A stretch of DNA of 64,000 nucleotides, taken from the NCBI RefSeq assembly GCF_002007115.1, contig NZ_MVAD01000001.1, positions 1,240,001-1,304,000 on the forward strand, in the 5' to 3' direction. This DNA is from Massilia sp. KIM (lineage in GTDB: Bacteria; Pseudomonadota; Gammaproteobacteria; Burkholderiales; Burkholderiaceae_D). The position numbers were made by a program, and so were the translations under genes. The notes under the pieces were generated by a model. The model searched no databases and had not been told where the DNA came from. It saw only the letters and a program-made list of their open reading frames with translations. Positions 1 to 12,368 of this stretch are shown piece after piece; the first letter of the stretch is position 1; the number at the start of each line of letters is the position of its first letter.

Positions 1-1
1 C

Positions 2-1462
2 AACGCCGCCGCGCCCGATACCCCGGTGTTCATCCTGCACCTGTACGACCGCGCGCTGCTCAACCGCGCGGCCCTGCGCGCGGTGGGCTATACCAAGGAC
101 ACGCCCAACCCGCCGGGCGGCGAGATCGTGCGCGACGCGGCGGGCAACCCCACCGGGATGCTGATCGCGCGCCCGAACGCGATGATCCTCTACGCCACCC
201 TGGCCAAGGGCCCCAAGCTGCCCTACGACCTGCAGGTGAACTCCACGCGCCAGTTCATGCGCGAACTGAACCGCCTGGGCCTGACCTCGGCCATCGACGC
301 CGGCGGCGGCTTCCAGAATTATCCCGAGGACTACGCGGTCATCGAGGAGCTCGACCGCGCCGGCCAGCTGACGATCCGCATCGCCTACAACCTGTTCACC
401 CAGAACAAGGGCCAGGAGCTGGAAGACTTCCAGCGCTGGACCGGCATGGTGGCGCCGGGGCAGGGCAGCGACTACTACCGCCACAACGGCGCCGGCGAGA
501 TGCTGGTGTTCTCGGCCGCCGACTTCGAGGACTTCCTCGAGCCGCGTCCCGAGCTGGCGGCCGGCATGGAAGACGAGCTGGAAAAGGTGGTGCGCCACCT
601 GGTGCAGAACCGCTGGCCCTTCCGCCTGCACGCCACCTACGACGAATCGATCTCGCGCATGCTCGACGTGTTCGAGAAGGTGAACCGCGAGATTCCCTTC
701 GACGGCCTGCACTGGATGTTCGACCACTGCGAGACCATCACCCCGCGCAACATCGACCGCGTCAAGGCGCTGGGCGGAGGCATCGCGATCCAGCACCGCA
801 TGGCCTTCCAGGGCGAATACTTCGTCGAGCGCTACGGCAGCGAGGCGGCGCGCCAGACCCCGCCGGTCAAGCGCATGCTGGACACCGGTGTGCCGGTCGG
901 CGCCGGCACCGACGCCACCCGGGTGGCCAGCTACAACCCCTGGACCTCGCTGTACTGGCTGGTGTCCGGGCGCACCGTGGGCGGCCTGCCGCTGTACGGC
1001 AGCGGCGGCCACCTGCCGCGCAGCGTCGCGCTCGAGCTCTGGACCGCGGGCAGCGCCTGGTTCTCGAGCGAGCATGGCCGCAAGGGCAAGATCCAGGAAG
1101 GCATGCTGGCCGACCTGGCGGTGCTGTCCCAGGATTTCTTCAGCGTCGACGAGGAAGCGATCAAATCCATCGAATCGGTGCTGACCGTGGTCGGCGGCAA
1201 GGTCGTCCACGGCGCCGCCGAGTTCAGCGCGCTGGGGCCGCCGCCGATCCCGGTGCTGCCGGAATGGTCGCCGGTGCGCAGCACGCCTGGCCACTGGAGA
1301 AAGAGCGCGCCGGCGGCCCAGCCGGCCGCCCTGGCCCACCAGTGCCGCGGCGCCTGCGGCGTGCACGCCCACCAGCACGACGTCGCGCGCCGCTCCAAGG
1401 TGCCGGTGTCGGACTTCAGCGGCTTCTGGGGGGCGCTGGGCTGCAGCTGCTTCGCGTTCTGA
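2..1462 (+). CDS. Amidohydrolase family protein (YtcJ-like), 5' end missing
   Basis: The reading frame is open from the window edge, so the N-terminus, including the first metal-binding HxH motif expected of the amidohydrolase superfamily, lies upstream; 486 residues are visible. The visible part fits a YtcJ-type metal-dependent hydrolase. It has a histidine strand (RLHATYDES), a second histidine segment (HWMFDHCET), the late metal-ligand aspartate in GAGTDATR, and the C-terminal composite beta-sandwich ending in a GKIQEGMLADLAVLS stretch typical of these enzymes. After that domain there is a tail of about 70 residues rich in Ala, His and Cys that is not part of the usual fold. The substrate cannot be told from sequence. 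The next gene starts one base after the stop codon, which suggests co-transcription. Confidence 0.85.
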   Translation, partial: NAAAPDTPVFILHLYDRALLNRAALRAVGYTKDTPNPPGGEIVRDAAGNPTGMLIARPNAMILYATLAKGPKLPYDLQVNSTRQFMRELNRLGLTSAIDAGGGFQNYPEDYAVIEELDRAGQLTIRIAYNLFTQNKGQELEDFQRWTGMVAPGQGSDYYRHNGAGEMLVFSAADFEDFLEPRPELAAGMEDELEKVVRHLVQNRWPFRLHATYDESISRMLDVFEKVNREIPFDGLHWMFDHCETITPRNIDRVKALGGGIAIQHRMAFQGEYFVERYGSEAARQTPPVKRMLDTGVPVGAGTDATRVASYNPWTSLYWLVSGRTVGGLPLYGSGGHLPRSVALELWTAGSAWFSSEHGRKGKIQEGMLADLAVLSQDFFSVDEEAIKSIESVLTVVGGKVVHGAAEFSALGPPPIPVLPEWSPVRSTPGHWRKSAPAAQPAALAHQCRGACGVHAHQHDVARRSKVPVSDFSGFWGALGCSCFAF

Positions 1463-1463
1463 C

Positions 1464-2144
1464 ATGGCGGCCCCACACAACCAGCGCCTGGAAGGCGTGA
1501 GCATGGGCTTCCTGGCGGGCTACGTCGACACCCTCGGCTTCATCGCCCTGTTCGGCCTGTTCACCGCCCACGTCACCGGCAACTTCGTGCTCATCGCGGT
1601 GTCGCTGGCCGACCCGGCCCAGACGCCCAGCCTGCTCAAGCTGCTGGCCTTCCCGGCCTTCATCCTGGGCGTGGCGGCGGCGCGCCTGCTGGTGGCCTAT
1701 TGCGAGGGACACGGCCGGCCGGCGGTCAAGCCCTCCTACCTGCTGCAGGCCTTGCTGCTGGCCGGCTTCATGGCCTGCGGCATGCTGGCCGAGCCGGTGG
1801 GCGACAGCGTCGGCGCGTTCGCGATGGCGGCCGGCCTGCTGGGCGCGGCGGCCATGGGGGCGCACAGCGCGGCCAGCAAGCTGCTGCTCACCCACCTGGC
1901 CCCGACCTCGATGATGACCGGGAACGTGACCCAGCTCGTGATCGACGGCGTCGACCAGCTGCGCGGGGCGGGCGACGCCGCCACGCGCGCCCGTTGCGGC
2001 AAGTTCTTCTGGCCGGTGCTGGCCTTCGCCCTGGGCTGCGTGGCGGCCGCTTTCGCCTACCTGGCCTTCGGCTTCGTGGCGCTGGCCGTCCCGCTTGCGA
2101 TACTATGCCTGCATCTCTTCCTTCCTGAACCCGCGGCGCAATGA
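1464..2144 (+). CDS. DUF1275 (YoaK-type) membrane protein
   Basis: This 226-residue protein is hydrophobic throughout, with about six predicted membrane segments. Near the N-terminus it carries the family hallmark GYVDTLGF followed by LFTAHVTGN. These mark the DUF1275/YoaK family of inner-membrane proteins, whose function is unknown although some members affect stress survival. The start lies one base after the upstream stop and has no clear ribosome binding site, so translation probably depends on coupling. An internal ATG at 1503 is a possible alternative start. The stop overlaps the start of the TMEM175-type gene by four bases (ATGA). Confidence 0.85.
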   Translation: MAAPHNQRLEGVSMGFLAGYVDTLGFIALFGLFTAHVTGNFVLIAVSLADPAQTPSLLKLLAFPAFILGVAAARLLVAYCEGHGRPAVKPSYLLQALLLAGFMACGMLAEPVGDSVGAFAMAAGLLGAAAMGAHSAASKLLLTHLAPTSMMTGNVTQLVIDGVDQLRGAGDAATRARCGKFFWPVLAFALGCVAAAFAYLAFGFVALAVPLAILCLHLFLPEPAAQ

Positions 2145-2701
2145 CCAAGAACCGCCTGGAGGCCTTCAGCGACGGCGTGATCGCAATCATCATCACGATC
2201 ATGGTGCTGGAGCTGAAGGTCCCGCATTCCACCGAGCCCGAGGCGCTCCTCGACGCGCTGCCCGGCTGGCTGCGCTATGGGCTGAGCTTCGTCTACGTGG
2301 GCATCTACTGGGTCAACCACCACGCCCTGCTGGACCGCGCCACCCGGGTCGACTGGGCCGCGCTGTGGGCCAACCTGCACCTGCTGTTCTGGATGTCGCT
2401 GATCCCCTGGGTCACCGCCTGGGCCGGCGAGAATCCGACGGCGCCGGTCCCGGTGGCCATGTACGGCGTGGTGCTGCTCCTGTGTTCCGGCTCCTTCATG
2501 CTGCTCGCATGGCGCCTGCGCGAAGGCGCCGATGGCCACGTGCTGGCCTGGAGCAACCGCAGGAACGCGATGTCGCTGCCGGCCTACGCGCTGGCGGTGG
2601 GCGTGTCGCTGTGGCGTCCCCCGCTGGCCGCCGCGGTCCACGTGCTGCTGGCGCTGGCCTGGCTGGTGCCGCAGGGCCAGCTGCGTCAGGCGCGGGGCTG
2701 A
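2141..2701 (+). CDS. TMEM175 family (DUF1211) potassium channel-like protein
   Basis: The protein has 186 residues and opens with MTKNRLEAFSDGVIAI. This contains the RxxxFSDGV motif that forms the first helix and selectivity constriction of TMEM175 potassium channels. A second hydrophobic half follows, giving about six membrane segments in total. Bacterial members form tetrameric potassium-permeable channels in the inner membrane. The start overlaps the previous stop by four bases, so the gene is translationally coupled to the DUF1275 gene. The family assignment is strong. Transport activity in this organism is inferred from the family. Confidence 0.88.
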   Translation: MTKNRLEAFSDGVIAIIITIMVLELKVPHSTEPEALLDALPGWLRYGLSFVYVGIYWVNHHALLDRATRVDWAALWANLHLLFWMSLIPWVTAWAGENPTAPVPVAMYGVVLLLCSGSFMLLAWRLREGADGHVLAWSNRRNAMSLPAYALAVGVSLWRPPLAAAVHVLLALAWLVPQGQLRQARG

Positions 2702-2714
2702 GGCGGGACCGCCC

Positions 2715-5700
2715 ATGGCCTCCCGGTGGCATGCTCTGGCGCGTTGCCTGCTCCTGCTGGGAGCCTGCGCCGCAGCCTGCCTACCGGCGGCAGGAGGCGC
2801 CCTCGACCAGCTCGAGCACCGGCGCTGGATCGCGGCCGACGGCGGCCCCAGCCAGGTCGGCGCGATCGCCCAGACCTCCGACGGTTTCCTCTGGCTCGGC
2901 ACCAACGACTCGCTGATGCGCTTCGACGGCTCGCGCTTCGTGCGCTTCGAGCCGCCGGGGAGCAACCGCTTCAACATCGTAGCTTCGCTGCTGCCGGACG
3001 GCGACGCGCTCTGGGTCGGCCTGCGCTACGGTGGGGTGCGCCGCATCGAGGGCGGGCGCGTCACCGACCATGGCCTGGAGCAGGGCTTGCCCGAGGGCGC
3101 GGTGTACGGGCTGGCGCGCGACCGCGACGGCGTCCTCTGGGCGGCCGTCGACGACGGCCTGGCGCGCTTCGACGGGCGGCGCTGGGAGATCGTCGATGCC
3201 GCCCTCGGCTTCCCGGTGCGCAAGGCGCGCGCCGTCTTCCTCGACCGCGAAGGCGTGCTGTGGGCTGCCAGCCACGACCGCCTGTTCTACAAGCCGCCCG
3301 GCGCGGCCGGCTTTTCCCCCGCCGGGGTGGAGGTGGAATGGGCCAGCCGCATGGCCCAGGCCCCGGACGGCGCGCTCTGGATCGCCGAGCGCCACCGCGG
3401 CATGCTGCACCGGGTGAAGCTCAGGGATGGACGGGTCGAACACGCGTCGCGCCCGCTGGGCCTCGGCTCCAGCGGCCTGCTGTTCGATCGCACCGGCGCG
3501 CTCTGGATCGCCACCTCGGGCGACGGCTTGCGCCACCTTCCGGCGCCGGCCAGCCTGGCGGCGCTGGACCGCGCCGAGCATGTCGACAGCCGTTCCGGTC
3601 TGTCGGGCGATTTCGTCTGGCAGCTGTACGCGGACTACGAGGGCAATCTCTGGGCCGGCACCAGCGCCGGCCTGGACCGCTTGCGCGAACGCACCCTGGT
3701 GCCGGCCGGGCTGCCGCGCGGCACCCATAACGTGGCCCTGGCGGCGGCGCCGGACGGCAGCATCTGGGCGGGGCCGGTCAACCGCCCGGCCCTGCGCATC
3801 GGTCCCGATGGCGTGGTCGGCGTGGCCGGCATGCCGCCGCCCGTGACTGCGGCGGTGGCCGACCGGGACGGGACGGTGTGGATGGGCGGTCCGGGCGGGA
3901 TCTGGCGCAGCCAGGGCGAGCGGCTGGTCAAGGTGGCGCCGCTGCCCAGCGGCGAGGTGACCGAGTCGGCGGTGCGGGCGCTGACGCGCGGGCCGGACGG
4001 CGCGCTCTGGGTCTCGCTCAACCGCCTCGGACTGTTCCGGCTGCAGGACGGACGCTGGCAGGCGCTGCCCGCGCCCAGCGCCGCGCCCAGCCAGCGCATG
4101 CCGGTCGTGGCCTCCTGCGCGCCCGATGGCCAGTTGTGGTTCGGCTACCGCGACAACCTGGCGGTCTCGCGCGATGCCGGCGGCGAGCGGCGCTGGACCC
4201 GCGAGGACGGCCTCGACCTGGGGCACGTCACCGCCCTGGCGCACGAAGGCGGGCGCACCTGGCTGGGCGGCCAGCACGGCCTGGGCGTGATCGAACGCGG
4301 CATCTACCGCAGCGTGGGCCTGCCGGCCAACGGACTGTTCGAGAACATCTACGCCATCGTGCCGGTCGCCCAGCGCGCCGCCAAGGAGGGGAACCCGCCG
4401 TCCGACCTGTGGATCCAGTCGCGCTCGGGCATCTTCCAGCTCGACGCCGGGGAGTTGCGCCAGGCCCTGCTGGATCCCGCTCACCGGGTGCGCTACCGCT
4501 CCTACGACCTGATGGGGGGTCTCGCCAACGACCCGTATGGCGTGCTGCCGCTGCCGACCGCGGTGCGCGGGGCCGACGGGCGCCTGTGGTTCTCGGCCAG
4601 CGCCGGCGTGGCCTGGATCGATCCGAGCCGGCCGGCGCCCGGCCTGGCGGGGCCGGTGGCCACCATCGAAGCGGTCACGGTCGACGGCGCGCGGGTCGCG
4701 ACCGGCCAGCCGGGCAGCTTCGGGCCGGCCACCCAGCGCGTGGTGTTCGACTACACCGCGCCAAGCCTGTCGGCGCCCGAGCGCCTGAATTTCCGCTACC
4801 GCCTCGACGGCTACGACGGGGCGTGGCATGATGCGGGCCGCCAGCGCGAGGCCGTCTACACCGGCCTCGGGCCGGGGAGCTACACCTTCCGCGTGATCGC
4901 CTACAACGAGGAGGGCGCGCGCAGCAGCAGCGAGGCGCGCTACGACTTCCACATCGAACCGGTGTTCTACCGCCGTCCCGGCTTCGTGCTGCTGGTGGCG
5001 GCGGCCGCCGCGCTCGGCCTGTGGCTGCTGTACCGCGCCAACCTGCGGCGCGCGGGGCGCCAGCTGCGCCAGCGCCTGGAAGAGCGGCACCGCGAGCGCG
5101 AGCGCATCGCGCGCGAACTGCACGACACCCTGCTGCAGGGGTTCAACGGGCTGGTGCTGCGCTTCCAGGTGATCGCCGACTCGCTCGGGCCGCAGCACCC
5201 GGCGCGGGCCGAGATCGAGCGCATCCTGGACCGCGCCGACCAGGTGCTGATCGAGGGCCGCGACCGTGTGCGCGCCCTGCGCGGCGCGACTGGTAAGGGC
5301 AGTCTGGAAGACGCGCTGGGCGAGTGCGGCGCCGAGTCGGCGGCCGGCCGCGAGACCGTGTTCGCGATCGAGGTCACCGGCAGTCCGCGCCGCCTGCACG
5401 ACGAGGTGCGCGACGAGGCCTACTGGATCGGACGGGAAGCGATCGCCAACGCCTTCGCCCACGCCCAGGCCAGGCGGATCGACGTCACGGTCGACTACGG
5501 CGTGCGCCTGCTGAGGCTCGCGGTGCGCGACGACGGCGCCGGCATCGCGCCCGAGCATGCCGGCCCGCGCGGCCGCCCGGACCATTGGGGCATGCGCGGC
5601 ATGCACGAGCGCGCGGCCCAGCTGGGCGGGACCCTGGCCGTGCGCGGCGTCCCGGGGGAGGGCAGCGAGGTGATGCTGTGCGTGCCGGCGGCGCGCGCCT

Positions 5701-5861
5701 ATGTGGGCGACGCGCGGGAAAAGCGCCAGGGACCTGGCCGCAACGGTTCGCAGAGTACGCAAACTACGCAGACGACGCAGATTACGCAGGACACCCACAA
5801 CATGCAGGAAGGCGGGCGCACGCGCCCGTTGGCACCAACCGACAACAATGACGAGGCATAA
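2715..5861 (+). CDS. Sensor histidine kinase with N-terminal two-component-regulator beta-propeller
   Basis: The start is placed at ATG 2715, which follows a GGCGGG-like site and opens a hydrophobic signal segment (CLLLLGACAAACLPAA); the frame also extends upstream into the previous gene. The 1048-residue product has a periplasmic part with repeated propeller blades (recurrent G-x-LW motifs) to about residue 640. A Y_Y_Y immunoglobulin-like domain follows at about 655-745, then one membrane helix at about 755-775. The cytoplasmic part has a HisKA_3 dimerisation domain with RELHDT (phospho-acceptor His near 803) and an HATPase domain with EAIANAFAHA and GMRGMHERA. The architecture is that of propeller sensor kinases, which often sense polysaccharide-derived or envelope signals. 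The C-terminal tail contains a repetitive Thr/Gln stretch. The response regulator begins two bases after the stop. Confidence 0.9.
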   Translation: MASRWHALARCLLLLGACAAACLPAAGGALDQLEHRRWIAADGGPSQVGAIAQTSDGFLWLGTNDSLMRFDGSRFVRFEPPGSNRFNIVASLLPDGDALWVGLRYGGVRRIEGGRVTDHGLEQGLPEGAVYGLARDRDGVLWAAVDDGLARFDGRRWEIVDAALGFPVRKARAVFLDREGVLWAASHDRLFYKPPGAAGFSPAGVEVEWASRMAQAPDGALWIAERHRGMLHRVKLRDGRVEHASRPLGLGSSGLLFDRTGALWIATSGDGLRHLPAPASLAALDRAEHVDSRSGLSGDFVWQLYADYEGNLWAGTSAGLDRLRERTLVPAGLPRGTHNVALAAAPDGSIWAGPVNRPALRIGPDGVVGVAGMPPPVTAAVADRDGTVWMGGPGGIWRSQGERLVKVAPLPSGEVTESAVRALTRGPDGALWVSLNRLGLFRLQDGRWQALPAPSAAPSQRMPVVASCAPDGQLWFGYRDNLAVSRDAGGERRWTREDGLDLGHVTALAHEGGRTWLGGQHGLGVIERGIYRSVGLPANGLFENIYAIVPVAQRAAKEGNPPSDLWIQSRSGIFQLDAGELRQALLDPAHRVRYRSYDLMGGLANDPYGVLPLPTAVRGADGRLWFSASAGVAWIDPSRPAPGLAGPVATIEAVTVDGARVATGQPGSFGPATQRVVFDYTAPSLSAPERLNFRYRLDGYDGAWHDAGRQREAVYTGLGPGSYTFRVIAYNEEGARSSSEARYDFHIEPVFYRRPGFVLLVAAAAALGLWLLYRANLRRAGRQLRQRLEERHRERERIARELHDTLLQGFNGLVLRFQVIADSLGPQHPARAEIERILDRADQVLIEGRDRVRALRGATGKGSLEDALGECGAESAAGRETVFAIEVTGSPRRLHDEVRDEAYWIGREAIANAFAHAQARRIDVTVDYGVRLLRLAVRDDGAGIAPEHAGPRGRPDHWGMRGMHERAAQLGGTLAVRGVPGEGSEVMLCVPAARAYVGDAREKRQGPGRNGSQSTQTTQTTQITQDTHNMQEGGRTRPLAPTDNNDEA
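5750..5794 (+). repeat. Five imperfect 9-bp tandem repeats in the kinase 3' end
   Basis: Five consecutive 9-base units follow the pattern GCAnnnnAC: GCAGAGTAC, GCAAACTAC, GCAGACGAC, GCAGATTAC and GCAGGACAC. They lie in the last codons of the sensor kinase gene and encode a low-complexity Gln/Thr/Ser tail after the ATPase domain. The unit length is a multiple of three, so copy-number change would lengthen or shorten the tail without a frameshift. Confidence 0.7.
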
Positions 5862-5862
5862 C

Positions 5863-6495
5863 GTGAATACCCCAGCCACCCCAATCAGTGTCCTGATCGC
5901 GGACGACCATCCCCTGATGCGCGAAGGGATCGCCGCCGTCATCGCCAGCCAGCCCGACATGCGGGTGGTCGGCGAGGCAGGCGATGGCCGCGAGGTCGTC
6001 ACCCTGTACCGCGCGCTGCGCCCGGACGTCTGCCTGATCGACCTGCAGATGCCGAACCTGAACGGGATGGAGGCGATCCAGGCGATCCGCGCCGAGTTTC
6101 CCCAGGCCTGCCTGGCCATCCTCACCACCTACAAGGGGGACGCGCGGGCCATGCACGCGATCAAGGCCGGAGCCCAGGGCTACCTGCTCAAGAGCGCGCT
6201 ACGCAAGGAACTGACCGACGCGATCCGGGCGCTGGCCAGCGGCCACCGCTACTTCCCGCCGCAGATCGCGGCCGAGCTGGCCAACCACCTGGGCCAGGAA
6301 TCGCTCACGGTGCGCGAGCTGCAGGTGCTGGAACTGATCGCGCGCGGCTACGGCAACAAGCAGATCGGCACGACCCTGGGCCTGTCCGAGGACACGGTCA
6401 AGGGCCACATGCGCAGCATCATGGAAAAGCTCGGGGCCAACAACCGCACCCACGCGGTGACGATCGGCATCGAGCGCGGCTTCCTCGAAATCTGA
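5863..6495 (+). CDS. LuxR/NarL-family response regulator
   Basis: This 210-residue response regulator has a receiver domain at about residues 9-125. The acidic pair lies in IADDH, the phospho-acceptor Asp60 in CLIDLQMP, and the signature lysine in YLLKSA. A LuxR-type helix-turn-helix follows at about 145-205 (LTVRELQVLELIARG, then DTVKGHMRSI). GTG 5863 is chosen because a GAGG site lies eight bases upstream; an ATG at 5848 is in frame but has no such site. It directly follows the propeller kinase and is almost certainly its partner. The DNA targets are unknown. Confidence 0.93.
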   Translation: MNTPATPISVLIADDHPLMREGIAAVIASQPDMRVVGEAGDGREVVTLYRALRPDVCLIDLQMPNLNGMEAIQAIRAEFPQACLAILTTYKGDARAMHAIKAGAQGYLLKSALRKELTDAIRALASGHRYFPPQIAAELANHLGQESLTVRELQVLELIARGYGNKQIGTTLGLSEDTVKGHMRSIMEKLGANNRTHAVTIGIERGFLEI

Positions 6496-6668
6496 GAGCC
6501 GCCCGGGGCGGCGTGGCCTTGCGCCGGCCGGACCCGGGCGATTTCGGTAGAAACGGAGCCAACACTTTCGTGTGGTCGGGCCGCGCCCCGATCTTGTCTT
6601 ATCAATATGCGCCCCGCACTGCACCATGACGGCTGAATTCGTAACCACCAGCCACATGGAGAAAGCAC

Positions 6669-7085
6669 GTGCACACCGCGATTGCGTTTCCGGCCGCCCG
6701 TCCGGCCACCATGCCCCTCCCGTCCGCCTCCCAGGGCGGCCTGCCCGCCTGGCAGGTCAAGCGGGTGACCGACTACATCGACGCCAACCTGGGCGCCACC
6801 CTGCGCACCTGCACCCTGGCCGCGACCCTGGGCCTGTCGGTCAGCCATTTCACGCGCGCCTTCAAGCATAGCGTGGGCGTGCCGCCGCGCGTCTTCGTGA
6901 TCCGGCGCCGCCTGGCGGCCGCCTGTGCGGCCATGCTGGACTCGAGCCAGCCGCTGACCGCCATCGCCCATGCCCACGGCTTCTGCGACCAGTCCCATTT
7001 CACCCGCACCTTCCACGAAGTGATCGGGGTCGCGCCCCAGGCCTGGCGCCGGCGCCAGGAAGCCATGACGGCCGAGGCGGCATAG
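6669..7085 (+). CDS. AraC-type transcriptional regulator (DNA-binding domain only)
   Basis: The product is only 138 residues. It consists of a short N-terminal lead and the two helix-turn-helix units of an AraC/XylS domain, with SVSHFTRAFKHSVG in the first and the family signature AHAHGFCDQSHFTRTFHE in the second. No ligand-binding or dimerisation domain is present, unlike most family members of about 300 residues. The GTG start is preceded by GGAGA at a good distance. It lies alone between the two-component genes and the dedA-type gene, with 173 and 66 bases of flanking spacer. Family identity is clear and the regulated genes are unknown. Confidence 0.88.
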   Translation: MHTAIAFPAARPATMPLPSASQGGLPAWQVKRVTDYIDANLGATLRTCTLAATLGLSVSHFTRAFKHSVGVPPRVFVIRRRLAAACAAMLDSSQPLTAIAHAHGFCDQSHFTRTFHEVIGVAPQAWRRRQEAMTAEAA

Positions 7086-7151
7086 CGGGCGCAGTAATTT
7101 CGAGGAAGTTGGTAAGGTAGGGGCTGCAAAAATGACAAGGAGCCCCGCGCG

Positions 7152-7754
7152 ATGTTCGACTTCATCACCAAGTTCCTCGAATCCAGCGGCTATCTGGGCG
7201 TGTTCGCGCTCATGGCGCTGGAAAATGTCTTTCCGCCCATCCCTTCCGAACTCATCATGCCTTTCGCCGGCTTCGTGGCGGCGCGCGGCGACCTGCACGT
7301 CGCGGGCGTGCTGATCGCCGGCACCGCCGGTTCGATTGCCGGCGCCTTGCCCTGGTATTACGCGGCCAAGATCTATGGCAAGGAGAGGCTGGAGAAATTT
7401 GCCGACAAGCATGCCCGCTGGATGACGGTGACCCACGGCGAGATCGAGCACGCGCTCGAGGCCTTCGATCGCCACGGCCGCAAGGTGGTGCTGTTCGGCC
7501 GCCTAATCCCGGCGATCCGGACCCTGATCTCGGTGCCTGCCGGGCTGGCCTGCATGCCGATGGCCCAGTTCCTGTTGTATTCGACGATCGGCTCCCTGAT
7601 CTGGACCGGCATCCTCACCTCCGCAGGTTACCTGCTGGAAAGCCAATACGAAAGGGTGTCGCAATACGTCGATCCCGTTTCCAAGGGCATCCTGATCTTG
7701 CTGGTGGGATGGTATCTGTACCGCGTGGCAACCTGGAAACCCAAGGAGACCTGA
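7152..7754 (+). CDS. DedA family inner-membrane protein
   Basis: The protein has 200 residues and the characteristic DedA features. These are a hydrophobic N-terminus, the ENVFPPIPSE motif near residue 25, the FGRLIPAIRTLISVPAG motif in the second half, and a terminal membrane helix. DedA proteins are now viewed as membrane-potential-dependent lipid carriers that return undecaprenyl phosphate or phospholipids across the inner membrane; which activity applies here is inference. An AAGGAG site precedes the ATG. It appears to be monocistronic. Confidence 0.92.
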   Translation: MFDFITKFLESSGYLGVFALMALENVFPPIPSELIMPFAGFVAARGDLHVAGVLIAGTAGSIAGALPWYYAAKIYGKERLEKFADKHARWMTVTHGEIEHALEAFDRHGRKVVLFGRLIPAIRTLISVPAGLACMPMAQFLLYSTIGSLIWTGILTSAGYLLESQYERVSQYVDPVSKGILILLVGWYLYRVATWKPKET

Positions 7755-7861
7755 GGGCGCGGCCGGGCGGCGAGGCGCGCGCGCAACGTTGCTGCGCTGC
7801 GGTACGCGGCGTTTTCGGCGCATTGGCTACAATCCGCCTGTTCGCATGCAGGCCTTAGTCA

Positions 7862-8878
7862 ATGAAGAACCAGCTGTTGGAAGATATCGGCGCGAACGAT
7901 TCCGCGCCCAACGGAAACCCGCGCGCCCGGCTTGCCGGTCGCCGGCCGGCCACGCCGCCGCCTGATCCCGCGCCGCGCCCGAAGGTGTGGCGCGAGCGCC
8001 AGAACGCGTCGGCGGAGGAGACGCGCGCCCCGCGCCAGGAACGTCCGCCGGAGCCGCCGCCCGAGCCGCCGCCGTCCCCGTTCACCGCGTCCCCGTCCTT
8101 CAGCGCGGACTTTTCGTCCTTCGCCAGCCAGGAGCCGGACCTCTCGATCCAGCTGCCCGAGGAGCCCGTGCCCTGGACCGAACGCTGGGGGCGCAAGTTG
8201 CTCGGCTGGAGCATCGCCACGGCGGCCGTGGCCGCCATCGTGGGCGCCGGCTGGTGGATTTACGGGGATACCCAGGTCGAATCGACCCTGGCCCTGGTCG
8301 CCGACCAGAGTCCGGCGCCGACGACTCCTGCGCCAGTCCTGCCGGCCGCGCCAAGCACCAGCGCGCCGGTCGCGAGCGCTCCAGTATCAAACGCCCCTGC
8401 CTTGAGCGGCCCTGCCGTGAGCGACCCTGCCTTGAGCGGCCCTGTCCCAGCCGCGCCCACGGTGGCCGCGCCCGCCAATGAGATGGCGACGGCGCCGCAG
8501 CCCGCGGCAGCCAGCCTCGACGCCGGCGAAGAGGCCATCGCCGGCGCTGCCGGCGCCGCCGGCGCGGCGGTGGTCGCCGCCGCGGCGCGCAAGGCGGTCG
8601 GCGATCCCGCGCCGCCAGCGCCCAGGAGCGCCCCGGTGAAGAAGACCCCCCGGCCCGCCGCGCGCCCGGCGCAGCCGCCGGCCCGGCGCGAACTGGCCGC
8701 CGTGCGCACGGCGCCCCGCGTCGTCGCCGAGCGTCCCGCGCCGCCGCCCGCCGCGCCGGCGGTCCAGGATTCCCTCGAGGAGACCCTGCGCCAGTGCCGC
8801 GCCGCCGGCTACCACGCCAGCATGTGCCTCAAGCGCGGCTGCACCGCCACCAAGTTCGGCCTGGCCTGCCGCGGCTGA
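7862..8878 (+). CDS. Uncharacterised membrane-anchored Pro/Ala-rich protein with Cys-rich C-terminus
   Basis: I do not recognise this 338-residue protein. Residues 1-110 are hydrophilic, Pro/Arg-rich and probably disordered. One membrane helix lies at about 113-135 (GWSIATAAVAAIVGAGWWIYG minus flanks). About 165 residues of Ala/Pro/Ser/Val low-complexity sequence follow, with short repeats. The last 35 residues look folded: DSLEETLRQC, then three more cysteines in MCLKRGC and LACRG. The layout suggests a cytoplasmic N-terminus, a long spacer and a small C-terminal periplasmic module with two possible disulfides. It converges on the hybrid kinase gene with only 19 bases between the stops. Confidence 0.7.
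   Translation: MKNQLLEDIGANDSAPNGNPRARLAGRRPATPPPDPAPRPKVWRERQNASAEETRAPRQERPPEPPPEPPPSPFTASPSFSADFSSFASQEPDLSIQLPEEPVPWTERWGRKLLGWSIATAAVAAIVGAGWWIYGDTQVESTLALVADQSPAPTTPAPVLPAAPSTSAPVASAPVSNAPALSGPAVSDPALSGPVPAAPTVAAPANEMATAPQPAAASLDAGEEAIAGAAGAAGAAVVAAAARKAVGDPAPPAPRSAPVKKTPRPAARPAQPPARRELAAVRTAPRVVAERPAPPPAAPAVQDSLEETLRQCRAAGYHASMCLKRGCTATKFGLACRG
8396..8440 (+). repeat. Three 15-bp tandem repeats in the Pro/Ala-rich gene
   Basis: Three consecutive 15-base units start with CCTGCCTTGAGCGGC; the third is identical to the first and the middle one differs at two positions. They encode the pentapeptides ALSGP, AVSDP and ALSGP in the low-complexity spacer of the membrane-anchored protein. This is a recent in-frame duplication. 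Confidence 0.7.
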
Positions 8879-8897
8879 ACCGCGGCGCGGGCTTTCC

Positions 8898-12364
<3,467 letters not shown>

Positions 12365-12368
<4 letters not shown>

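Noticed and set aside
2781..6128. 1115-codon open frame antisense to the propeller kinase and its regulator
   Set aside because: No domain or start signal, and it crosses two well-supported genes on the other strand.
6499..6513. GC-rich hairpin after the response regulator gene as a terminator
   Set aside because: A GCCGCC/GGCGGC stem is present but no T run follows on either strand. In this base composition such stems arise often by chance.
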